Notes: a model not told the origin generated them from the letters alone. A DNA stretch of 64,000 nt from Mitsuaria sp. 7 (GCF_001653795.1 NZ_CP011514.1:1906976-1970975), one strand, 5' to 3'. Shown: positions 1 through 9,724, counted from the stretch's first letter. Numbers and translations are program-made.

Positions 1-3000
1 ACCAGATCGCCGCGCTGACGACCGCCCAGGTCTCGTCGCTGTCGACGGGCCAGGTCAGCAACCTGTCCTCGGACGACCTGAACGCGCTGACCAGCGGCCA
101 GATCAAGGCGCTGACGACCCAGCAGGTCGCCGCACTGTCGACCGCACAGGTCTCGACAATGGAATCGGCCGATGTGCAAGCGCTCGCCACCGGCCAGGTC
201 GCCGCACTGAGTTCGGCCCAAGTCGGCGCGCTGAGCACCGACTCGATCGTCGCCCTGACTTCGGGTCAAGTGGCCGCGCTGAGCAGCAAGCAGGTCGCCG
301 GTCTGACGACCGATCAGATGGCCGCCCTGGAAACATCGGACCTGCGTGCGCTGTCCTCGACCGCCCTGCGCGCCCTGACCAGCGACCAGTTGCAGGCCCT
401 GTCGACCGATCAGGTCCAGGCGCTGACGACCACCCAAGTCGCCGCGCTCACGACCGGCCAGGTCAGCCAGCTCGCCACCGATGACTTTGGTGCATTCACC
501 TCCGGCCAACTGCGAGCGCTGGGCACCGCCCAGATCGCTGCGCTCGGCACCGCTCAACTCGACGCACTGAACAGCGATCAAGTCGCCGCACTGTCGACCC
601 AGCAGGTCGCCGCGCTGACGACCGGTCAGGTCAGCAACCTGTCCTCGGACGATTTGAACGCCCTGACCAGTGGCCAGATCAAGGCGCTGACGACCCAGCA
701 GGTCGCCTCGCTCACGACGGGCCAGATCAATACGATGGAATCAGGTGACGTCGCCGCGCTGGCGACCAACCAGATCGCCGCGCTGAGCTCGTCACAAGTC
801 GGCGCGCTGAGCACCGAAGCCATCGTCGCGCTGACCTCTTCCCAGGTCGGGGCGCTGACGACCAAGCAGGTCGCCGGTCTGACGACCGATCAGATGGCCG
901 CCCTGGAAACGGGTGACCTGAAGTCGCTGTCGACCGCCGCACTGCGCGCCCTGAGTACCGACCAGATCGAGGCGCTGGGCTCCGACCAGATCGCTGCGCT
1001 GACGACCGCCCAGGTCGCGTCGCTGACGACCGGCCAGGTCAGCAACCTGACCTCCGACGACCTGAACGCCCTCACGAGCGCTCAGATAAAGGCGCTGACG
1101 ACCCAGCAGGTCGCCTCGCTGACGACCGGCCAGGTCTCGACGATGACCAGCGACGACGTCGCCGCGCTGACCACCGCGCAGGTGCAGGCCCTGGGCTCCG
1201 CCCAGGTCGGCGCCCTGAGCACCGAGGCGATCGTCGCCCTGGGTTCGACGCAGGTCGCTGCGCTGACCAGCAAGCAGGTCGCCGGTCTGACGACCGACCA
1301 GATGGCCGCCCTGGAAACGGGTGACCTGAAGGCGCTGTCCACCACGGCTCTGCGTGCCTTGGGCACCGACCAGATCGATGCGCTGGATTCCGACCAGATC
1401 GCCGCGCTGACGACTGCGCAGGTCGCTTCGTTGTCGACCGGTCAGGTCAGCAACCTGTCCTCGGACGACCTGAACGCGCTGACGAGCGGCCAGATCAAGG
1501 CGTTGTCGAGCCAACAGGTCGCTTCCCTGACGACTGCGCAGGTCTCCACCATGGAAAGCGCCGACGTCGCCGCACTGACCACGCAGCAGGTCACCGCCCT
1601 GAGCTCGGCCCAGGTCGGCGCCCTGAGCACCGACGCCGTCATCGCCCTGAGCTCGAGCCAGGTCGCCTCACTGAGCAGCAAGCAGGTCGCAGGCCTGACG
1701 ACCGATCAGATGGCCGCCCTCGAAACGGGCGACCTGAAGGCGCTGTCCACCAACGCCCTGCAGGCGCTGACGTCTGCGCAACTGGAAGCGTTGGGCTCCG
1801 ACCAGATTGCGGCGCTGACGACCCAGCAGGTCGCCTCCCTGACGACCGGCCAGGTCAGCAACCTGACGTCCGATGACCTGAACGCCCTCACGAGCGGCCA
1901 GATCAGGGCCTTGTCGACGCAGCAGGTCGCCGCGCTGACGACCGCCCAGGTCGCTGCGATGGAGTCCGCCGACGTGCAGGCGCTCGCCACCAACCAAGTC
2001 GGCGCACTGAGCTCGGCTCAGGTCGGCGCTCTGAGCACCGACTCGATCGTCGCCCTGACCTCGGCACAGGTTGCCGCGTTGAGCAGCAAGCAGGTCGCGG
2101 GCCTGACAACCGACCAGATGGCCGCCATCGAAAGCGGTGATCTGAAGTCGCTGTCGACGGTCGCCCTGCGCGCCCTGACCAGCGACCAGTTGCAAGCCTT
2201 GAGCACTGACCAGGTCGAAGCGCTCACCACCGCCCAGGTGGCCGCACTGACGACAGGCCAGATCAGTCAGTTCGCCACCGACGACTTCGCCGCGCTGACC
2301 ACCGGCCAGTTGCGCGCCTTGACCACGGGTCAGGTGGCATCGCTGACCTCGGCCGAACTGGAAGCACTCGACAGTACGCAGATCGCTGCGCTGACGACCC
2401 AACAGGTCGCCGCGCTGACGACCGGCCAAGTGAGCAACCTGACGTCGGACGATCTCAACGCGCTGACCAGCGCGCAGATCAAGGCGTTGACCACCGCCCA
2501 GGTGGCCGCCCTGACGACCGCCCAGGTCTCGACGATGGAGACCAACGACGTGGCTGCTCTGGCCACAAACCAGGTCGCCGCGCTGAGCTCCGACCAGGTC
2601 GGCGCGCTCACGACCGAAGCGGTCGTGGCGCTGAACTCGCTGCAGGTCGCCGCGCTGACCAGCAAGCAGGTTGCCGGCTTGACGACGGACCAGATTGGCG
2701 CCATCGAAACCGGAGATCTGAAGGCCTTGTCCACGGTGGCGCTGCGTGCGCTGACCAGTGACCAGCTCGCAGCCCTCGGTTCCGACCAGGTCGCCGCTCT
2801 GACGACGCAGCAAGTCGCGGCGCTGACGACCGGGCAGGTCAGCAACCTGACTTCGGACGACCTGAACGCGCTGACCAGCGCGCAGGTCAAGGCGTTGACG
2901 ACACAGCAGGTCGCCTCGTTGACGACCGCACAGGTCTCGACGATGGAGAGCAGCGATGTCGCCGCGCTGTCCTCGCAGCAGGTCCAGGCGCTCAGCTCGG

Positions 3001-5102
3001 CTCAGATCGGTGCGCTGAGCACCGACTCGGTGGTCGCGCTGACCTCCGGCCAGGTGGCCGCGCTGTCCTCGGCGCAGGTCAAGGGCTTCACGACGGACCA
3101 GATGGCCGCGATGGAGACCGCCGACCTGCGTGCGATGTCGACGGTCGCCCTGCGCGCCCTCGGTACGGATCAGCTGGAAGCCTTGGACAGCAACCAGATC
3201 GCCGCACTCACGACGCTGCAAGTTGCCGCGCTGACGACCGGCCAGATCGCCAACCTGACCAGCGATGACCTGAACGCGCTGACCAGCGGCCAGATCCGCT
3301 CGCTGAGCAATGCCCAGCTGCAGGCGCTGACGACCGCGCAGATCTCGACGATGACGACGGAAGACGTCGCCGCGTTGACTTCCACGCAGCTGCAGGCCTT
3401 CGGCTCGGCCCAGATCGGCGCACTGAGCACGGACTCGATCGTCGCGCTGAGCACGACCCAGTCCGCGGCGCTGACTTCGGCGCAGGTCGACGGACTGACC
3501 ACCGACCAGATGGCGGCCTTCGAGACCGGCGACCTGCGCAGCCTGAGCACGCTGGCGATCCGCTCGCTGGACAGCGCACAGCTGGAGGCTCTCGGCTCCG
3601 ACCAGATCGCCGCGCTGACCACGCAGCAGGTTGCCGCGCTGAGCACGCTGCAGGTGAGCCAGTTGGCCACCGACGACGTGCAGGCCTTGACCTCGCAGCA
3701 GATCGTGTCGATGAGCTCGGCTCAGTTGCATGCCTTCACCACCGACCAGGTGCAGGCCATCGACTCGGGTGACCTCGCGGCGATCAGCAGCGTGAACATG
3801 GTGGCCTTCGGCTCGGCGGACTTCGAGGCGTTCACCTCGGATCAGATCCATGCGCTGACCTCGCAACAGTGGAGTGCGGTGGGAGCGTCGCAGGTCGCAG
3901 GTATCGAGACGGGCGACATCGCCTCCATCACGACCGCCGGCATCCATGCACTGAGCACGGCCGCACTGCACGCGTTCAACACCGACCAGATCGCGGCGTT
4001 GACCAGCGACCAGGTCCATGAATTCAGCACCGCGCAACTGCGCGCGCTGGGCACGGACCAGATCGCGGCGCTGTCGAGCGAAGACATCGGGGCATTCGGC
4101 AGCCAGCACTTCGGCTCGCTGACCTCGGCGCAGATGCACGCGTTCACGACGGACCAGATCCTGGCGCTGGACTCCAGCGACATCCATGCGCTGACGTCCA
4201 TCCAGGTTCAAGGCCTGTCGACGGACCAGATCGTGGCGATGACGTCCGACCAGTTCCTTGGCTGGGACACGCAGGATCTGGCGAGCATGAACATGCAACA
4301 GGTGCTGGCGATGACCACCGATCAGACGGTCGGCTTCACCGGCGAGCAGACGAACGCGCTGTTCCTGGCCTCGCCGATCGTGCTGGACCTGGACGGCAAC
4401 GGCATCCAGACGCTGTCCGCGTCGCACGGTGTGAACTTCGATCTGAACGCCACGGGTCATACCGACAAGTGGGGTTGGGTCGGCGGCAACGACGGTCTGC
4501 TCGTGATGGATCGCAACGGCAACGGCTCGATCGACAGCGGTGCGGAGCTCTTCGGGGCCGGCACCACGGTCAACGGCCGCAAGGGCCTGGACGGCTTCAG
4601 CGCCCTCGCCTCGCTGGACACGAACCATGACGGCCACATCAACGCCAAGGATGTGGACTTCAGCAAGCTCCAGGTCTGGGTCGACGCCAACCACGACGGC
4701 AAGACCGACGCAGGCGAACTCAAGACGCTGGCGGACCTGGGCATCACCGACCTGAACCTCGGCGCGACGAAGGGCACCGAGGTCGACAACGGCAACGTGC
4801 TGGGCCTGGTGTCGAGCTTCACCAAGTCCGACGGCACGACGCACGACATGACCGACGTGTGGTTCGCCAAGGACGGCTCGCAGCACACGGCCACCGGCGC
4901 GACGGCTGCGACGCCGCACCTGGGCGACCTGCTCGCCCAGCCGGAGGCCAACCTGCTTGGCGGCGCGACGGCCCACACCGCCACGGCCAGCGCGGCGGCG
5001 ACCACTTCCGCGGCGACCGACACGGTGAACCACGACGTCATGAGCGCGGCCTACAAGAAGCTGCATGAAGACGACCAGAACGGCGCTGCTCCGCTGATCT
5101 AA
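1..5102 (+). CDS. Giant octapeptide-repeat protein with C-terminal Ca-loop domain, 5' end outside window
   Basis: The reading frame is open from base 3 to the TAA at 5100-5102, so the start lies upstream. Nearly all of it is an uninterrupted run of 8-residue units, consensus [T/S]-[T/S]-x-[Q/D]-[V/I/L]-x-x-[L/M]. The array ends at 4361 and is followed by FLASPIVLDLDGNG and a domain with four Asp/Asn-rich loops of the DxNxDG type (near 4390, 4510, 4620 and 4690), like the calcium-binding C-terminal domains of large RTX-type secreted proteins. A Ser/Ala/Thr linker and a charged end (HEDDQNGAAPLI) close it. No membrane segment is visible. Secretion, perhaps by a type I system, is inferred from the domain type only. 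A paralogue follows 146 bases downstream. The function is unknown; a surface or extracellular filament is one possibility. Confidence 0.85.
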   Translation, partial: QIAALTTAQVSSLSTGQVSNLSSDDLNALTSGQIKALTTQQVAALSTAQVSTMESADVQALATGQVAALSSAQVGALSTDSIVALTSGQVAALSSKQVAGLTTDQMAALETSDLRALSSTALRALTSDQLQALSTDQVQALTTTQVAALTTGQVSQLATDDFGAFTSGQLRALGTAQIAALGTAQLDALNSDQVAALSTQQVAALTTGQVSNLSSDDLNALTSGQIKALTTQQVASLTTGQINTMESGDVAALATNQIAALSSSQVGALSTEAIVALTSSQVGALTTKQVAGLTTDQMAALETGDLKSLSTAALRALSTDQIEALGSDQIAALTTAQVASLTTGQVSNLTSDDLNALTSAQIKALTTQQVASLTTGQVSTMTSDDVAALTTAQVQALGSAQVGALSTEAIVALGSTQVAALTSKQVAGLTTDQMAALETGDLKALSTTALRALGTDQIDALDSDQIAALTTAQVASLSTGQVSNLSSDDLNALTSGQIKALSSQQVASLTTAQVSTMESADVAALTTQQVTALSSAQVGALSTDAVIALSSSQVASLSSKQVAGLTTDQMAALETGDLKALSTNALQALTSAQLEALGSDQIAALTTQQVASLTTGQVSNLTSDDLNALTSGQIRALSTQQVAALTTAQVAAMESADVQALATNQVGALSSAQVGALSTDSIVALTSAQVAALSSKQVAGLTTDQMAAIESGDLKSLSTVALRALTSDQLQALSTDQVEALTTAQVAALTTGQISQFATDDFAALTTGQLRALTTGQVASLTSAELEALDSTQIAALTTQQVAALTTGQVSNLTSDDLNALTSAQIKALTTAQVAALTTAQVSTMETNDVAALATNQVAALSSDQVGALTTEAVVALNSLQVAALTSKQVAGLTTDQIGAIETGDLKALSTVALRALTSDQLAALGSDQVAALTTQQVAALTTGQVSNLTSDDLNALTSAQVKALTTQQVASLTTAQVSTMESSDVAALSSQQVQALSSAQIGALSTDSVVALTSGQVAALSSAQVKGFTTDQMAAMETADLRAMSTVALRALGTDQLEALDSNQIAALTTLQVAALTTGQIANLTSDDLNALTSGQIRSLSNAQLQALTTAQISTMTTEDVAALTSTQLQAFGSAQIGALSTDSIVALSTTQSAALTSAQVDGLTTDQMAAFETGDLRSLSTLAIRSLDSAQLEALGSDQIAALTTQQVAALSTLQVSQLATDDVQALTSQQIVSMSSAQLHAFTTDQVQAIDSGDLAAISSVNMVAFGSADFEAFTSDQIHALTSQQWSAVGASQVAGIETGDIASITTAGIHALSTAALHAFNTDQIAALTSDQVHEFSTAQLRALGTDQIAALSSEDIGAFGSQHFGSLTSAQMHAFTTDQILALDSSDIHALTSIQVQGLSTDQIVAMTSDQFLGWDTQDLASMNMQQVLAMTTDQTVGFTGEQTNALFLASPIVLDLDGNGIQTLSASHGVNFDLNATGHTDKWGWVGGNDGLLVMDRNGNGSIDSGAELFGAGTTVNGRKGLDGFSALASLDTNHDGHINAKDVDFSKLQVWVDANHDGKTDAGELKTLADLGITDLNLGATKGTEVDNGNVLGLVSSFTKSDGTTHDMTDVWFAKDGSQHTATGATAATPHLGDLLAQPEANLLGGATAHTATASAAATTSAATDTVNHDVMSAAYKKLHEDDQNGAAPLI
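18..4361 (+). repeat. 181 tandem 24-bp units encoding octapeptides
   Basis: Counting from the unit that starts at base 18, every unit begins at 18+24n up to 4338, and the last ends at 4361. That is 181 units without one insertion or deletion. Each starts with Ser/Thr (occasionally Glu, Gly, Asn, Asp or Ala), has Gln or Asp at position 4, a branched aliphatic residue at 5 and Leu/Met/Phe at 8. The Ser/Thr-x-x-Gln/Asp pattern looks like a helix N-cap at the start of each unit. Confidence 0.95.
66..3665 (+). repeat. Higher-order repeat: two 1800-bp units of 576+408+408+408 bp
   Basis: The marker octad [S/T]SDDLNAL (degenerate at 3666) starts at 66, 642, 1050, 1458, 1866, 2442, 2850, 3258 and 3666. 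The spacings are 576, 408, 408, 408, 576, 408, 408 and 408. The basic superunit is therefore 17 octads (136 residues), with a 24-octad version that carries 7 extra octads including the distinctive ATDDF unit. The whole 576+3x408 pattern occurs twice, a third level of 1800 bp (75 octads). The two 576-bp versions share private features (ESADVQALAT, TSDQLQALSTDQV), which argues for duplication of the 1800-bp block. Confidence 0.9.
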
Positions 5103-5114
5103 GCGGCAGTCCGG

Positions 5115-5139
5115 AACCGGGGGCCTCGCGCCCCCGGTT
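5115..5139 (+). terminator. Rho-independent terminator after first octad gene
   Basis: AACCGGGGGC at 5115-5124 pairs with GCCCCCGGTT at 5130-5139 (10 bp) around the 5-base loop CTCGC, followed by T-containing sequence. It lies 13 bases past the stop codon and separates the two octad genes into different transcripts. Confidence 0.8.
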
Positions 5140-5248
5140 TGCCGTTTGCGGCTCACGGCGCACAGGCTTCGACCTTCGCCCACTCGACGCAGGTCGAGGG
5201 CCGCAAACGACAGACCAGACAGGTTTCAGAAGTACCCTCCTTCCCCGC

Positions 5249-8200
5249 ATGGCCACCTTCGACGTCGGTTCGCTCACTCCCGAGGAGATTGCAGCGCTCA
5301 CCACCACGCAGCTCGCGACGCTGACGGGGTCGGAGTGGGCCTTGCTGACCGCCGCGCAGGTGGTGGGGCTGACCACCGTCCAGGTTTCCGCGCTGTCGGC
5401 CCGTCAGCTCGGCTACCTCGCTTCGGGCCAGCTCTCGGCGATGGAGTTGCAGGACGTCCAGGCGATCAACACCGGCGCGCTCCGCACCCTGACGACCAAC
5501 GCGCTGGCGGTGCTGAGCACCGACCAGATCCACGCGCTGACGACCGCCCAGATCCCGGCGCTGACCGTGGACCGGGTGCGTCGCATGACAAGCGACCAGT
5601 TCGCCTCGCTGGACACGGCGCAGATCGGGGCGCTGACCTCGGTGCAGGTGCGGGGCCTGGGCACCGCCCAGATCGGCCTGCTGGCGACCGACGAGATCGC
5701 CGTGCTGGGAACGGCTGAGATCAAGGTGCTCAACACCGGGCACATCGGCGCCTTCGGCAGCGACCAGATCGCCGCGCTGAGCAGCGCCCAAGTTGCCGCG
5801 CTGAGCGGCAACCAGAGCAAGGCGCTGACCGGCAACCAGCTCAACGCAATGGGCAGCGACGCGCTGCACGCCCTCGGCAGTCAGGCGATACGCGGGCTGA
5901 CCACGGCGGCGCTGAACGCGCTGAACTCCGACGCCTTCGTCGTGCTGGAGAGCCGCCAGATCGGGGCGCTGACCAGCCAGCAGTTCCGCAGCCTGTCCAG
6001 TGACGCCATCGCGGCCCTGGACAGCCAGCAGATCGCCGCCGTCGGTTCCGCGCAGATCAAGGCGCTGGGAACCTCGCAGATCGCCGCCATCAGCCCCGAG
6101 GACATGCAGGCGCTGGGCACCAAGGGTCTGCGCGCGATGGGGTCCGACCAGATCGCGGCACTGAGCAACGACCAGCTCGAGGCACTCAGTTCGCGGCAGG
6201 TGGCCAGCCTGACCTCCTCCCAGTTGATCGGCATTCACTCGGAACAACTGTCCACCTTCAGCGCCGACGAACTGCGCTCGATGAGCAGCGGCGCGATCGC
6301 CGGCCTGCGCCCCGAGGTACTTGCCGCGATGGCGCCGGAACAGCTTGCCGCGCTGACGACGGCGCAGCTTGCCGCCTTGAGTACGCGGCAGCTCGCGATG
6401 CTGGACGTGGACGACCTTGCCGCCCTCACCGGTGCCCAGTTCGCCGCGCTGACGTCCAAACAGACCGCGGCGCTGAGCGCCGATCAGCTTCACGCCCTCG
6501 ACGCTGGCGACATCGCGTCGCTGAGCACCACCGCACTGCGCGGGCTGAGCGGCGCCCAGCTGGCGCTGCTCGACACGGCGCAGCTGCACGCGCTGACGAG
6601 CCTGCAGGGCACAGTCTTGTCGACGCAGCAGTTGCAGTCGCTCACGCCGGAACAGCTGCAATCGCTGAGCACCGAGGTCCTGAGCGCGATCTCGACGCGC
6701 GTTGTCGCCACGCTGACGGCGGCGCAGCTCGACGCCTTCAGCTCCGACCAGCTCCAGTCGTTGACCTCGGCGCAGATCCGCGCCCTCACGACAGCCCAGC
6801 TTGCCGCGCTGGCGCCCGAGGATCTCGTGGCACTCACGACGGCGCAATACCAGGCGTTCACCTCGGCGCAGTTCCGCTCCCTGACTACCGACCAGATCGC
6901 CCTGCTCGAGACGGAGGACTTCGGCGCACTGAACGCGCAGGTGATCCGCTCGCTCAGCAGCGCGCAGGTGCAGGCACTGGACCTGAACATGGTCCATGCG
7001 ATCAGCACCGGCCAGGCGATGGTGCTGACCTCGCAGCAGGTCGGCGCGCTTCGTGGCGATCAATTGCAGGTGCTGACGACGGAAGCGCTGCAGTCGATCG
7101 GCACGCTGGCGCTGAAGTCGCTGTCGGCGGACCAGCTCGACGCGCTCGGTCCGACGGGGCTCTCGGCGCTCAAGGCCAGCCAGTGGGCGGCGTTGACGAC
7201 CACGCAGATCCACAGCCTGAATCGCGACGATTTCAACGCGATGACGACCGGCCAGTTCGCCGCCCTCACCTCCTACCAGTTGGCGGCGATCCCGACGGAA
7301 GACATCGGCGCGCTGTCTCCCACGCTGCTTGTCTCCGTCAAACCCAGCTTCCTGGCAGCGCTGAGCTCAACGCAACTCGGCAGCCTCAGCCTGGATCAGA
7401 TCAACGCCTTCGGCAGCGCACAGACCTCGTTGCTGAGTTCGTCGCAGGCCGTCGCGCTGACACCTGACCAGCTCGCGGCGCTGTCGACCGACGCGCTGCG
7501 CGGCTTGAGCGCGGGCGCGCTCCAGTCCCTGGGCAGCGACCAGCTCAATGCCTTCGGCGTGGAACAGGTGCAGGCCTTGCGCACCAGCCAGGTGGCGGCG
7601 CTGACGCCCAACCAGCTCGCACACTGGTCGCAGGAAGACCTCAACACGCTGAGCAGCGCCCAATGGGCGGTGTTCTCCTCACGCCAGGTCGGCGCACTCA
7701 CGACGGACCAGGTTTCGCTGTTGGAGGCCGGCGATGTCGCGGCGCTCAGCACGACCGCGCTGACCGGCTTCGGCTCGGCTCAGTTCACGGCGATGAACTT
7801 CGACACCATCGCCGCGCTGACCAGCGCGCAGTTGGCTTCACTGAGTTCGCGGCAGGTGGCGGGCTGGTCACCGGACCAGGTCCACAGCCTGCGCGCGGAA
7901 CAGGTGGCGGCGCTCGGCACAGCGACGCTGCTGGGCCTGGGCAGCGACCAGTTCGCTGCGCTCGAGCCGGGCCAGCTGTCGGCGCTCACGCCGCGCCAGA
8001 TCCAGGGTTTGAGTTCGCTGCAGTTGAGCGCCTTCGCGCCCGACGAGCTGGCGGGCCTGACGACGCTCCAGTTCGCAGCGTTGCGTTCCTCGCAGTTGAT
8101 GGCCCTGGATGCCACGCAGATCGCGGCGATCGAGACGCAGGACCTAGCGTCGCTGCACTCCAGTGCGCTGCGCATGCTGACGACCGACCAGATCGCCGCG

Positions 8201-9724
8201 CTCACCCTGGACCAGATCGCCGCGCTCACGCCGGCGCAGGCCGGCCAGATGACCTTCCAGCAGGCTGCGGCGATGCACACCGACCAGATCCAGGCGCTGA
8301 CCACGGCGCAGATCGTCGGCCTGACCAACGTCCAGGTGATGGCCTGGTCGCCCGAGCAGATCGCGGCGCTGGACACCCAGGACATCGCCCTGCTGCCCGG
8401 CCGCGCGATCCGCGTGATGGAGGCCGCGGACTTCGCGGCGCTGTCCACCGACCAGATCCACGCGATGACGAGCGTGCAACTGGTCGAGATGACGAACACG
8501 CAGTTGGCGGGCTTCGGCACCGAGGACTATGCGGCGCTCACCTCGTCCGCTTTCCGGATCCTCGGCACGGCGACACTGAATGCGCTGTCCACGGACGTCT
8601 TCGCGGCGTTGGGCTCGGATCAGATCCATGGACTGACGACGCAGACGCTGCGCGGATTGCATACGGAAGCGATCGCCGCGATGAATTCCGACGCGATCGA
8701 GGCGCTCGACAGTCGACAGGTCGCGTCGCTGACGACGCAGCAACTCGCGGCGATCACGTCCGAGGGTTTCGCCACGATGTCCAGCGACGACCTGACCGCG
8801 TTGAGCCGCGATCAGGCCAAGGCGCTGACGGTGGACCAGATCCATGCGATCGGCAGCGACGCGATCGTGGGCTTCGAGACCCGCGACCTGGCCGCGCTGA
8901 GCATGGACCAGGTGATGGCGTTCAGCACCGAGACCATCCACGCGATGTCCGGCGCGCAGCTCGATGCGCTGTTCCTGGCCACGCCGATCATGCTCAACCT
9001 CGATGGCCACGGACTCGGCACGGTGTCCGCGGCGCAGGGCCTCAGCTTCGACATGAACAACACCGGCCACGCCCAGCAGTGGGGGTGGATGGCGCAGGGC
9101 AACGGCCTGCTGGCGCGCGACCTGAACGGGAACGGACAGATCGATTCGGGTGCGGAGCTCTTCGGCACCGGCACCGTGCTGGCCAACGGCAGGCACGCGG
9201 CCAATGGCTACGAGGCGATGCAAGCCATGGACGCCAACGGCGACCACGCCCTGAATGCGCTCGACGCCGGCTTCGGCCAGTTGCGGATCTGGGCCGACGC
9301 CAACGGCAACGGCAAGACCGACGCCGGCGAACTGAAATCGTTGGCGGAGCTCGGCATCGTCGAGCTGGACCTGAATGCGCATTCGAGCTCGACCGTCGAT
9401 CACGGCAACCTGATCGGACTGATCTCCGGCTACAAGACCGCGGACGGCGTGACACACCAGATGGGAGACGTGTGGTTCGCCAAGGCCACGGACGGGAGCG
9501 AGGCCGCGACAGGCGCCGCCTCGCCCGTTCCGGCGGCGTCGGAACTGCTCGCGTCGCCGAAGACCTCGGAGACCGCGCTGCTCTCCGACGGGATGTCGGG
9601 ATCGACATCCTCCGCCGTCTCGTCGGCCACGGATGCGCACGCCCACGTCGCCGCGACACATGCGGCGCTTTCCGTCCTGAGGCGTCAGGAAGACGAGAAC
9701 AACGGCGGCATGCCCTTGCTCTGA
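5249..9724 (+). CDS. Second octapeptide-repeat protein with C-terminal Ca-loop domain
   Basis: 1491 residues, a paralogue of the preceding gene. ATG 5249 is chosen because the first octad (TPEEIAAL) begins nine residues later and no plausible start lies upstream; no good ribosome site is visible. Residues 10-1241 are 154 octads in perfect register. They are followed by FLATPIMLNLDGHG and the same domain with DxNxNG/DxNGDH loops as its neighbour, including the shared motif SGAELFG. The protein ends REDENNGG-type (QEDENNGGMPLL), matching the EDDQNGAAPLI end of the first protein; a shared terminal signal is plausible. There is no N-terminal signal peptide. Octads are more diverse here, with Trp, Tyr, Phe and Arg variants and no obvious superrepeat, so this copy looks older or less homogenised. 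Function unknown. Confidence 0.9.
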   Translation: MATFDVGSLTPEEIAALTTTQLATLTGSEWALLTAAQVVGLTTVQVSALSARQLGYLASGQLSAMELQDVQAINTGALRTLTTNALAVLSTDQIHALTTAQIPALTVDRVRRMTSDQFASLDTAQIGALTSVQVRGLGTAQIGLLATDEIAVLGTAEIKVLNTGHIGAFGSDQIAALSSAQVAALSGNQSKALTGNQLNAMGSDALHALGSQAIRGLTTAALNALNSDAFVVLESRQIGALTSQQFRSLSSDAIAALDSQQIAAVGSAQIKALGTSQIAAISPEDMQALGTKGLRAMGSDQIAALSNDQLEALSSRQVASLTSSQLIGIHSEQLSTFSADELRSMSSGAIAGLRPEVLAAMAPEQLAALTTAQLAALSTRQLAMLDVDDLAALTGAQFAALTSKQTAALSADQLHALDAGDIASLSTTALRGLSGAQLALLDTAQLHALTSLQGTVLSTQQLQSLTPEQLQSLSTEVLSAISTRVVATLTAAQLDAFSSDQLQSLTSAQIRALTTAQLAALAPEDLVALTTAQYQAFTSAQFRSLTTDQIALLETEDFGALNAQVIRSLSSAQVQALDLNMVHAISTGQAMVLTSQQVGALRGDQLQVLTTEALQSIGTLALKSLSADQLDALGPTGLSALKASQWAALTTTQIHSLNRDDFNAMTTGQFAALTSYQLAAIPTEDIGALSPTLLVSVKPSFLAALSSTQLGSLSLDQINAFGSAQTSLLSSSQAVALTPDQLAALSTDALRGLSAGALQSLGSDQLNAFGVEQVQALRTSQVAALTPNQLAHWSQEDLNTLSSAQWAVFSSRQVGALTTDQVSLLEAGDVAALSTTALTGFGSAQFTAMNFDTIAALTSAQLASLSSRQVAGWSPDQVHSLRAEQVAALGTATLLGLGSDQFAALEPGQLSALTPRQIQGLSSLQLSAFAPDELAGLTTLQFAALRSSQLMALDATQIAAIETQDLASLHSSALRMLTTDQIAALTLDQIAALTPAQAGQMTFQQAAAMHTDQIQALTTAQIVGLTNVQVMAWSPEQIAALDTQDIALLPGRAIRVMEAADFAALSTDQIHAMTSVQLVEMTNTQLAGFGTEDYAALTSSAFRILGTATLNALSTDVFAALGSDQIHGLTTQTLRGLHTEAIAAMNSDAIEALDSRQVASLTTQQLAAITSEGFATMSSDDLTALSRDQAKALTVDQIHAIGSDAIVGFETRDLAALSMDQVMAFSTETIHAMSGAQLDALFLATPIMLNLDGHGLGTVSAAQGLSFDMNNTGHAQQWGWMAQGNGLLARDLNGNGQIDSGAELFGTGTVLANGRHAANGYEAMQAMDANGDHALNALDAGFGQLRIWADANGNGKTDAGELKSLAELGIVELDLNAHSSSTVDHGNLIGLISGYKTADGVTHQMGDVWFAKATDGSEAATGAASPVPAASELLASPKTSETALLSDGMSGSTSSAVSSATDAHAHVAATHAALSVLRRQEDENNGGMPLL
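5276..8971 (+). repeat. 154 tandem 24-bp octapeptide units
   Basis: Units begin at 5276+24n; the last (SGAQLDAL) begins at 8948, 153 units later, with no break in phase. The DNA has diverged far more between units than in the first array, while positions 4, 5 and 8 stay conserved in the protein. Confidence 0.93.

Noticed and set aside
1668-5183. Long open frame on the minus strand opposite the first octad gene
   Set aside because: It is the antisense reading of 24-bp repeats: a repeat length divisible by 3 keeps all frames open. Its protein is an Arg/Gly/Gln-rich low-complexity echo.
5153-7213. Long minus-strand frame opposite the second octad gene
   Set aside because: Same repeat artefact, with no start context and shadow composition.
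1-8971. Possible CRISPR-like or satellite array
   Set aside because: The 24-bp period is coding, without spacers, and amino-acid positions 4, 5 and 8 are conserved.
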